Shown in pieces: positions 55,856 to 64,000 of a DNA stretch of 64,000 nt. The notes beneath the pieces were generated by a model. That model saw only the letters and a list, made by a program, of their open reading frames with translations. It had not been told where the DNA came from and did not search any database. Source of the stretch: Stictocephala bisonia (Eukaryota; Arthropoda; Insecta; Hemiptera; Membracidae); the NCBI GenBank assembly GCA_035578905.1, contig JAQJVL010001197.1, positions 62,001 to 126,000 on the forward strand, written 5' to 3'. Position 1 is the stretch's first letter. Each line of letters opens with the position of its first letter. The position numbers and the translations under genes were made by a program.

Positions 55856-57044
55856 CTACTGTCGGCGCAGAAATTATTTGCACTCGAGTTTGAGTGTTGT
55901 TTTTTAAGAAACCGAGTCCTATGAAAAACCCAATCATACCATTGTTTTCCTTGTTTAAGTGTGCGTTATGACAAATGAATTTCAAAATTGTATTATAAGT
56001 ACTAATAATTGTTATCTTAGTTGGAACAAAAAAAGTAATGGCATTTTAACTAGTTTTCACTGTACATCAAATGTACACCGTTATTAGTAAGTGACACATT
56101 CAATACATGGTTGATTGGAATATTTCCTATAAGTTTTTACATTTTTTGTTTTCAAGAAAAAAAGTTCTTATCAGTTACCTAAAACATTGTTTTGTTGGCT
56201 TCTAGAAGTCGTAAAATTTATTGTTTAGTCTTGTTGTAAAACTTATTACATATATAGTTACAATACAGCATTTCCATGTGTGTAAGCAGGTGCAGTGATT
56301 TTAAATCGATTAAAACCTATTTAAAATAACTTATAATTGGTAAATTTAAAATGACTTAAAAAAAAAAATAAAATCACTGAAATGTTTAACACATATAAAA
56401 ATGAAGTATTGTAACAATACATGCAATAGAGATTACAACAAGGCCAAGTAATTAATTTTATGACTTCTATAAGATAAGAAAACAATGTTTCAGGTAATTG
56501 ATAAAAACTTCTTTAACTTGAAAAAAATTCTAAAATTTATAAAATTTATTTGGAACATTCCTATCAATAATGGGCGAGTCGAAGGCCGAGCGGTCTAAGT
56601 CGTCAGGACTTGGGCTTGGGTTAGAGATAGCGCTGGTTCGCATCCGGCCTGGACTGGAATATTTATCAGTAATATTCACCTTCTAATGTACTGGTTCGCC
56701 ACCTTACTCTATATTAGTTCCTCGCACAAATCAATAGTCTATGAGGAATGGGCAGGTTAAGGTTAAGAAGGAGGTCGGCCCCTTCCTTATATAAAAAAAA
56801 CATGTATTAAAATATAAATATATTACATGAACATGTTTTTTTGGTAATAACGGTGTAAATTTGATGTAAAGAGAAAACTAGTTAAATTCCGGTACTTTTA
56901 TGTTCCAACTAAGATAAAAATGGTTAGAACTTATAATACAATTTTGGAATTAATATTTCATAACGCACAATTTAACAAGGAAAACAATGGTATGATTCGT
57001 TTTTCATCAAACTCGCGTGTACATAATTTCTGTGCGGACAGTAG
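55856..57044. repeat. Fold-back element FB1: about 450-bp arms, one arm split by a SINE
   Basis: The left arm (55856-56305) and right arm (56364-57044) are diverged inverse copies. Shared anchors are CTACTGTCSGCRCAGAAATT at the outer ends, CATACCATTGTTTTCCTTGT, TTATCTTAGTTGGAACA, and GCAGTGATTTTA near the centre. The spacer is about 58 bp and A-rich. Sense fragments occur at 34640-34870 and 36560-37110. There is no coding sequence and no recognised superfamily. Confidence 0.85.
56571..56800 (+). mobile_element. tRNA-derived SINE-C inserted in the FB1 right arm
   Basis: The head GAAGGCCGAGCGGTCTAAGT resembles the A box and D arm of a long-variable-arm tRNA (Leu or Ser type), with a B box CTGGTTCGCATCC about 45 bp later. 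The body ends TCGGCCCCTTCCTTATATAA and a short A tail. It interrupts homology between the FB1 arms, so it is younger than the fold-back. Confidence 0.8.
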
Positions 57045-59024
57045 ACAGATTTATTATTTCACTTTTTAAATTATTTCAATATTCACCATTTCCCATGCCA
57101 TAATTTCTCCTATGCCCAGTTAGGATTTGGTCTTTCAATTTTATTCTTAAACCTTAAAGGCACAATTCCTTGTTTCGTCCGACACCAATGCTCTCATGAC
57201 CTAAGGAGGGACCGATCGTACTTACATTTATTTTATAACACACTTTGATAACCATTTACAGTTTTGTAAAGCTAAGTGTATTAGAAGACCTTGGAAGGTT
57301 AATGGCCTTATTATGCATGAGCGGACACGGTATAACAGACTGTACTTTGCTGCAACTGCACTTCCCTCAGTTCAATGGGCTCTGACTGTACATGGGAGAG
57401 AAGCTTTCGGTTGGAAGGTGGGATGTACAAAGTGGAACAGACAGAAAACGTTGCAAGCAACAACTACTAAATTTGAAGGAATCTAGTTTTGGATTTTAAA
57501 ATACATAGTTTGAAACAATTATTGAAAGCAATCGTTTTACAGGACGGTTTTATGACTGTGAAACAGGTGGTTTGTTCCAGGACTAATGTAACTATAATAG
57601 TCCTTTGTTCAGCCAGTCTTTTTTCCTATTATGTTCTAATTTAATCCTACATGATGCCCTGTGAAAAACAAGACACAAGGACGTCCTGAACAAGTAATAA
57701 AATTACCTCCTTAATGTTGTTGATAATTTTTAAACAATACAACATACCTGCTACAAAATTAGCAATTTTTAATATTTTCATTGGATAAGGGTAACATTTT
57801 AAAGTAACAATTAAAAAAAAAAAACAGACAAATAAAGATATTTTATACAATTTTTAATCTTTTACATCTATTTGATCTTCATGTAACGTAATGATATTGT
57901 ACTTTTTATAATCGAATGTTTTGAATAAAATACTTTTGATATTTTTGTAATGCCACAAATTCATAAAGTTTAGGATATTTTAAAATAGGAAACAATACGT
58001 TATTTAGTTTAATCCATTGAGAGTCAGGAGACTATTGCATTGTTGTGGAGAGCTGTGTACTCGCCAATCGCCACAACTACAGCATGCTACTACCACAGAA
58101 TAAACAACACTGTTCTATCGTGGTGGACTTCCACCATGCTGTTCTACTTATTCTGTGCATCTACCAACCACAGAGCAAGTCTCTGCTCTGTTCTACCAAG
58201 AGCCACACGCCGTAAGAATAGGAACTATTGGTTAATCTTTCGTATAGATTTGTTATTACAAATCCTAATACTTGCGTGTGTAGTAAATTACGATAAATTG
58301 CCCATTTTGAATTTATTCCTGTACAACAATTTCAAATTACCGCCGTTACGGTTTTGGTTGCAGGATATTATTAAACAATTTATTTCACGTTTTATCTATT
58401 GTTTACATAAATATTATGCATATTTCAAAATTCGACTGAATGTGCAATGATTAAAAAAGCACACAAAATGGCGTCTGTGTAGGTAAATAATGACTTTCGG
58501 ACGATTTAAAATTAATTGTTTTAGGGCCAGAAACAAGAATTAATTTTTTCGGCAGAGAGTTCTGGAATACTCTGTATATGAAGTTTATAAAACAATTTTT
58601 TTTAAAATTAATTCTTTTTTTTTAGTTATCACTTAAATAATTAAACCAACATTTATGAAACTTAAATTTATTGTTGCAGTGTAAACAAGCTAACCAACTG
58701 AAACTAAGGGGGAAGTACCGTAAATATACATACCTATGTTTATTCTGTAATGTTTACTTACAGGTTCAACATATTTTATTTCTTTTAATATTTTATGGAG
58801 CGATGTGTGTGAGAAACATTGATAAGTTTGAAAACAGTGCTTTAATTTATTCTTCCCTAATTAATAATTCTTACACACTTCAAACAACAAAAGTATCATT
58901 CTTGAAGCTCGTTTATTACTAGATATATAATTTAATGTTATAAGATGAAACAAACACTCCAGTAAATAGTTTTTAAACAACAGTAGTTATATTAGATAAA
59001 AATAATTAACGAACATTAATTTAC

Positions 59025-59109
59025 CTTGAGAAAGTCTTCATTCTGGCTTCGACAGCCTTGTGCCTCAGGCATATTCTGGTGAGCGCCGTGCCGATCTCCT
59101 TTGTGGCGC
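59025..59109 (-). CDS. mim: mim exon: I-BAR domain, GATKEIG segment
   Basis: The 85-bp exon lies between TTGCAG|GCGCCA and TCTCAAG|GTAAAT. It enters with two bases of a Gly codon and leaves two bases (AG) that complete Ser with the exon at 44604. The residues are (G)ATKEIGTALTRICLRHKAVE then ARMKTFS. The family pattern RGATKEIG-ALTR-C-RH is diagnostic of the MIM/MTSS1 and ABBA branch of I-BAR proteins. This is the 5'-most exon I can identify securely; the preceding exon should end in something like the DAFQKIADxATNSRG segment, which I did not find before 64000. Confidence 0.95.
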
Positions 59110-59356
59110 CTGCAACATTCAAAAGCATTCATCAATACATGAATATCTTGTGGTGGGTATTACAAGAGATGCCGGAGTAATACAATAAATCATTGTTTAA
59201 AATGCAGACATCCAGGATGTAGAACCGTAACCAAAAATAACATTTTAGTTTAGTAAAAGATTTGTTGTACCAATAGACCATCATCATCCACTCTCTTGCT
59301 GAAATGTAGTAAGCCAGCAGCATCTCGTGCTAATTATTGTCCTTTCATGCACACGT

Positions 59357-59460
59357 GTAAGGGCTTCATAAGCTAAAGGCGCTCAGTTCGATTCCAAGGG
59401 ATCAGCCGCTAACCCACAGCTGTTCATTTGTCACTGGGCGAATTAATTAATGGCACATTC
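59357..59460 (+). mobile_element. SINE-A copy, left fragment (split by a TTAA-type element)
   Basis: GCTAAAGGCGCTCAGTTCGA (B-box region), GATCAGCCGCTAACCCACAG and TTGTCACTGGGCGAATTAAT match SINE-A. It breaks at TTAA (59461-59464) and resumes at 60268. Confidence 0.8.
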
Positions 59461-59654
59461 TTAACCCTAACCCTGGCAGGTAAAATCTCCTTTAATGGCA
59501 GGCCATTTTTATGCATTATACAAGCATATTTTCAGAACTTTATAAAAATGTAAAAATAATGTTTATAGGAATGTAATACATATTATTTTACTCAGAAATG
59601 CCAAGAAAATAGTTTTCTAAACAAAATATGGCATAATGATTTTTGTTTTTTATT

Positions 59655-59795
59655 TTTATAAAATTTATTTATTTATTAGTGAGACGCCGATCGTCAAGAT
59701 AGGGGCGAATATGGATTTCGAATGAGTGTGATGAGTGTTGATGAGTGAATGTAGTCATTGTTACAACCTAAGGCCGACTATACCTTAGACTAATT
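59655..59795 (-). mobile_element. SINE-A 3' half, antisense, inside copy D
   Basis: GACGCCGATCGTCAAGATAG, GGATTTCGAATGAGTGTGAT and GTAGTCATTGTTACAACCTA are the inverse of the SINE-A end; a TTTATTTATTTATT tail precedes it. Confidence 0.85.
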
Positions 59796-60108
59796 ACAAC
59801 TTTTCGTTATATAAAAACAAAAATCAGGAGAACTGCTCTTTGAAAATGTTTATAGTGTAATGCTAGTGGATGTTGTAGATCAATTATACGTTTCTAAATT
59901 TTATCTAGTTTTAGAAAATATATAGTTAGGTCTGTATATTACATCGTTATGTAAATTGTTATTGCTTGTCTCATAACTGCAACAATGCGCGAACGCCAAA
60001 TTTTGTTTCAATGGTAACACTATTTTAAAACAATTTTATAAATATGTTTTTGTATTAATTTACATGTTTTGCATAACTACAGCAGCTCAACGTCCCTCCC
60101 TTCCACCC

Positions 60109-60129
60109 TAGGTTAGGTTAGGTTAGGTT
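60109..60129 (+). repeat. Short interstitial (TTAGG)n run, about 4 units
   Basis: TAGGTTAGGTTAGGTTAGG is four repeats of the arthropod telomere motif. Confidence 0.85.
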
Positions 60130-60267
60130 CCCCCTCCCTATCCTTCTCTCTCTCACTCTCCAATGGTATAACAATCGCGTCGATTACTATGGCAATACAC
60201 GTTTTACAATAAATGAACCTTTGGTCGCGCGCAACGTCACCCGATTTTTAGGCGATGCTAGGGTTAG

Positions 60268-60410
60268 AAAGAACAGTCGGCCTTAGTTTGTAACAAAGAC
60301 TACATTCGCTCATCTACAATCATCAGACTCATTCGAACTCATATACCCCATAACTCATATTATTTTTTATAACTCGATGATCAGCGTCTTAAAAATAAAT
60401 ACCGTACATA
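60268..60410 (+). mobile_element. SINE-A copy, right fragment
   Basis: GAACAGTCGGCCTTAGTTTG and TACATTCGCTCATCTACAAT continue the SINE from 59460 and end near GATCAGCGTCTTAAAAATAA. Confidence 0.8.
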
Positions 60411-60418
60411 AATTTATA

Positions 60419-61020
60419 CTAGTGGCTTGTAGGGGCAAAAGCCTCTAAATAAATAAATTACAAATGATACTGATAAATATAGTTTTATGTATAAAATTGA
60501 ATTAATAATTTTATAAACCTCAACATCATCATATAAACATTAATAAGGCATTTTTGTTGTGTTAAAACTTCTCTGAACACTATATTGTTTTGTAAGAATT
60601 AATTATCTTTTTCGTTATTTTGACTGTATTTTCAATAAAAATTGTAATTCCGTCTGGGAATTTTATTCTATTAAATGCAACATGAAGTTGGTGTAAACAC
60701 TGGTTTGTTCAGGTGAATACCATATTCTTAAAGGTTTGACCTTGGGCCTTGTTAATTAGGGTTTAAAACATTAACTGCTGGAATATTTAATTTGTCTTTT
60801 TAACAACTGGAATATTTAATTCAAAAATGACTCTATAAATCAAAATAAAAGTTAGAAACCTTCTTCCCATAAGACTAACAAGGGATCTTTGAGGACCAAT
60901 GGGGCGGAGCCCTTAAGGCGGATTACAAAACTTCTATTTTCCCCGCCATCTAAATATCAGAACTTTAAAATAAGCTCGAGCGTTAAATAATGTTAACAAT
61001 AATAGATCGACGATATTTCC
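60419..61020 (-). mobile_element. Internally deleted Helitron
   Basis: The minus-strand 3' end is CTAG followed by T (60419-60422), preceded at 8 nt by a hairpin AGAGGCTTTTGCCCCT (60431-60446), the hallmark Helitron terminus. Upstream are a helicase C-terminal relic and a subterminal block (GGGCTCCGCCCC at about 60900) like the one in the 5' fragment at 30930-31179. The 5' limit is uncertain. Confidence 0.78.
60560..60770 (-). pseudogene. Helitron helicase (PIF1-like) C-terminal relic
   Basis: The translation gives LINKAQGQTFKNMVFT, a stop, then TNQCLHQLHVAFNRIKFPDG, and after more decay NNIVFREVL. It follows the last conserved helicase block (INKAQGQT-x-K) and the VALSR-like motif (here VAFNR). 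The final block matches the VVYxEVL-type C-terminus of Helitron helicases. In-frame stops and deletions show it is dead. No replication-initiator domain remains. Confidence 0.82.
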
Positions 61021-63965
61021 AGATAAGAAATGTTTCTCCAGTAAGACATAAGGTGAGTTAGTTGACTTTTGAATTTGAGGTGTGTTCGTATTCAGTTCTT
61101 AATCGATTTAACAGCGTTGAGTATAGTTTTATCACTAGTTTATTTTGATTACAGTAATTTAGTTTTTGTGATATTACAAGTTTTTTTTATTTAGATGTAA
61201 CAATAATGTTATAGTATTCAGTGTATATATAATTATCAGTGTTTAGTGAAATTCTAATATTTAGGCACTTTAAAATTTTAGGTAATATTCTATTAGTAAT
61301 TGACAAGAAGTGTTAGCAATGAGTGTATGACTGTACAACGTGCGTGTGGTATCACCGCCGCCTTGTTGACAATCTAGTTTTGAAAACTCCTGACTCTTTC
61401 TTCCTAGTTCAAGAAAATTCTATTTAATACGAGATTACGATTTTAGTGTCACTTAAATAACAGAATTAATTTAGGTTTAAAGAAATTTCGTCTAGCGTTT
61501 GTCGTTACCGAGTTTGCAAAGGTTAAAAAAAAAAATAATTTCTCATTACCCTCTTTGAATAATTAAATGAGACTTATACCAAACTAATCACAATGAATCA
61601 AACTGCCATCCATCAGCAAGAAATTATTTTATTATTATTATTCTCGCTACAGTGACAGGTTAAAGACGTTTCGCGCGCAATTTCACTCATAAACGTGTGT
61701 TCTTGTACACAAATATCACAATACAAAGCAAATTAGTTTAAGCAAAATATTCAGCATAATGTTTTCTTAAAGAATATAATATGGTGGACACTATACAGTT
61801 AGTTTGAAAATTATTGCTTGCTTATTTTAAGCTTGACATCAAATTAAAGCTAAGAGTTTTGTCATTTCAGACCAGTGGCGCGAGGCCGTTCCGCCAGTAT
61901 CAAAGTTATTTTATTCGGACTATAGTTAGCATTTTTATAAGCCTAATGATATTCTGGGAAATAATTGATAAATGAAATATACAATTTTAAAGATACAGTT
62001 TTGCTGTTGTATGGTGTATACTTCCTTAAGGCAACGACATATAACTATAAAATGAAAGAGTAGGCTGTTGACTCTTATGCTACCAACCGCTACTTATTGC
62101 AGTACATGTATTAGTTTACAAAAATATTGTTTCATTACAACAAATACAAAATCCAAAACGACATTGAAAATAAGATAGATAATATGAATTTTGGAACTTT
62201 TCTCAAGAAAGACAAATAAATTTTCTACTAACACATTTTAAAAAAGCAACTAAAAGATGTTCAGTTTAGAGTGGAATAGAAACCTGGATGTTGAACTTCA
62301 ATATTTAGGCTATGCTGATAAACTTGTGTTTCTCAAAATCGTTCAGAACTACCTATCCACTAGCGTCCATAGATCATTATTAATTAGACAATGACAAGGA
62401 AAGAAAAATAATGGTGTCATAATCATAAGAAATTAATAGTGGTAATCAAATGAAAAGATTGTATAACATACGGTTATTCCCAACTAATACAAGATGAAAT
62501 CCAAGCATGGGACCAATATATAGTAAATACTAAACTTCCCCATTCATGTTGGCTAAACGGTTAGTCGGACTCAGTTTTGATTGAGCCAGGTAACAAATAT
62601 TTGCTACCGTAAACCCTAGATTATATTATTTCTTTCAGTTACCTCGGTATAGTGACGTTATTCTGTATCTATGTCCTCGAGGTAAATTTGTAATCAACCA
62701 GTTTTCTGAGACCGTCATTTCAACTCAATTTAAAGCTCGACTGAAACGTCTTTTGGTACCAAAATCATTTTACTCCGTTGACGATTTCTAATATCACCAC
62801 TGGGAATAACGAAGACAAAGACAACATTTAACCACTAGAACTGACAGTAATTTCCATGTAACAAAGTTTTAATTGATGAATGAATATCTTTGTATGAATG
62901 GCTTATTGAATAATATAATATATTTTCTGACGTTAGCAATACAATGTTAAATTGTCATAATACAATAAAGATATACTGTATTATTATTAATTAAAAATAG
63001 ATATCTCATGTAATACGAATAATTTGGTTAGTTAGTGCGTTCTGCCACTACAGCTGGTTTAAACTGCATTACATTTACTTGGGATTACACTAGCGCTCCA
63101 CAGTGGACCACAAATACAGCTGATTTGAGACACAAAATTTAACATTGGATGAGAAATCTATCAGTGTGCTCATAAAATCAATGCTTAAACTAAATGAACT
63201 TCTCGGTACTCGGTTGAACAGCTGTTGTAACATCAGATGTTTCCAACTCTAAATACGCGGTTATAGGAAAAACAAATGTAGACAAATTAGGAAGCGTACG
63301 ATGGCGATAAACAATGTTTTTGTTCTGTAGTCGGCCTGAGACAATAAGAGAGCATACATTTATTTCGCTAATAAGACGAAATGCATCTTAATTATAGATA
63401 AAAGGGAAAATACCACAAGATGCAACATTTTGGCCACGTCAAATGTGTGGTGAAACGGTCCAAAATTCATTGGAAATCTTCCTTTACCTGAACGGGACTG
63501 AGTCAACAAAGATCGCTCCGATTGTAGTACGATGTTCTCCGGAACTGCGGGGAAAATAAATACGGCGGTCGGTTTCGGTGCAAGGAGTCCAAATAAAGGG
63601 TCTCGACGGTTCGGTACGAGAATCCATCCAAGTCGAAAAGAGAAAGTAAATTTGAGAGCAGTAGGTTTGTTTGAAAACAATAAAAAGGACGCGGGAGCAG
63701 ATCCTGCCGGAAAACACTATTGTGCGTCTCTTTTCAAAAATATTTCTTTAGTGCGACAGAATGGACGGGCAGTAAACTGGCGATAAAAGGAAAGCTGATA
63801 TATCTTTCATTATAATTTAACTGCTCTGTCAGACTCGTTTCGTCTGAAAAAATAACGACTTGTGACTTTATCGCCGACTGACCAAATAACGTTGCGGAGA
63901 ATCCTGAATAGGAATTTATACCAACTTGCCCTGTGCCCTGTAAGCAGCTACTTCCGACTTCTTAC

Positions 63966-64000
63966 CTCCCTTCACAAGATACTGCGCCCCTCCGATCACC
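63966..64000 (-). CDS. Candidate partial exon with a good donor at the window edge
   Basis: A consensus donor (GGGAG|GTAAG) ends an open stretch reading VIGGAQYLVKG, leaving one base, exactly what the exon at 59109 needs to complete its Gly codon. The residues do not resemble the part of the I-BAR domain expected here. It may be an alternative 5' exon, another gene's exon, or chance; only 35 nt are visible. Confidence 0.2.

Larger units (their letters stand above)
44605..59024 (-). other. mim: mim intron (14.4 kb)
   Basis: Contains a SINE (45257), a MITE (46011), two minisatellites (47900-49240), a tRNA-Arg gene (54126), a TIR element and a fold-back repeat (55417-57044). Stretches 49250-54100 and 57050-59020 are AT-rich with no supported feature. 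A somewhat GC-richer patch at about 57300-57480 and an unrecognised 136-codon open frame at 58040-58450 (+) were noted but not supported. Confidence 0.8.
59465..60263. mobile_element. TTAA-flanked piggyBac-like element (copy D)
   Basis: The left flank is TTAA, the right TTAG (60264-60267). The left end CCCTAACCCTGGCAGG and the right end (inverse of CCCTAGCATCGCC) share the CCCTA tip. The subterminal TAATGGCAGGCCATTTTT is shared with the copy A right end. It contains an antisense SINE-A piece (59655-59795) and a (TTAGG) run (60109-60129). Confidence 0.6.
59110..63965 (-). other. mim: mim intron (up to the candidate exon at the right edge)
   Basis: Holds the split SINE, the TTAA-type element and the Helitron (59357-61020). 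From 61020 to 63480 I see nothing beyond AT-rich sequence. From about 63480 to 63790 the base composition is richer in G, C and CpG, with overlapping open frames on both strands that resemble no known protein. Confidence 0.65.

Noticed and set aside
56571..56660. Possible tRNA-Leu or tRNA-Ser gene
   Set aside because: A-box and B-box regions exist, but the acceptor arm does not close and a SINE body with an A tail follows, so it is a SINE head.
58040..58450. 136-codon plus-strand open frame
   Set aside because: It has no recognisable domain, is rich in hydrophobic and aromatic residues expected from AT-rich sequence, and has no splice or promoter context. Length alone is not enough in 64 kb.
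63360..63786. Overlapping 77-106-codon frames on both strands in the GC-rich zone
   Set aside because: Mutual overlap in opposite strands and no family resemblance; explained by composition. Kept only as a possible regulatory zone.

Overview
This window is eukaryotic and most likely from an insect. It is AT-rich, has long introns, short (TTAGG)n runs of the arthropod telomere motif, mariner, Helitron and Jockey/CR1-type relics, and abundant tRNA-derived SINEs. A hemipteran with a large genome is my guess, but no single marker proves it. Nothing here looks bacterial or viral.

One protein-coding gene explains the window. Seven confident exons on the minus strand (59025-59109, 44513-44604, 21933-22177, 16813-16920, 10224-10409, 6268-6360, 4526-4703, in transcription order) join with matching splice phases into about 329 codons. 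They encode the middle of a missing-in-metastasis/MTSS1 family protein (Drosophila mim): the later helices of the I-BAR (IMD) domain, then the Ser-rich and Pro-rich linker. The N-terminal I-BAR exons lie beyond 64000 and the C-terminal part, where the family carries its WH2 actin-binding motif, lies beyond position 1. A 35-nt candidate exon at the right edge is phase-compatible but does not resemble the family. The largest introns are 22.3 kb (22178-44512) and 14.4 kb (44605-59024). One ordinary tRNA-Arg(TCT) gene lies antisense in the 14.4-kb intron.

The rest is intronic repeat archaeology. 1-4525: a SINE copy split by both a mariner (frameshifted transposase) and a TTAA-flanked piggyBac-like MITE. 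10410-16812: a SINE with a tandem array of tRNA-like heads, a deleted mariner inserted at the centre of a palindrome, and a near-perfect 147-bp-arm palindrome. 16921-24910: a MITE, a SINE, two decayed non-LTR retrotransposons and a pogo-like MITE. 28200-31630: an empty-site copy of the repeat hit by the second LINE, a piggyBac-like element, a Helitron 5' end and an antisense SINE. 34640-37110: fragments of an unclassified fold-back element. 39900-43590: a 70-bp and a 53-bp satellite, then a TTAA MITE. 45250-49240: SINE, MITE and two minisatellites, one strongly G-rich. 55400-57050: a TIR element and a large fold-back repeat carrying a SINE. 59357-61020: a SINE split by a TTAA element, then a deleted Helitron with a recognisable helicase C-terminus and 3' hairpin.

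The mim exons are the only sequences I would call functional with confidence, plus the tRNA gene. The elements do not work together as a pathway; they record successive insertions. The most interesting leads are the transcribed near-perfect hairpin at 15851-16150, the multi-headed SINE array, the nested insertions that give relative ages, and the dispersed G-rich minisatellite family.
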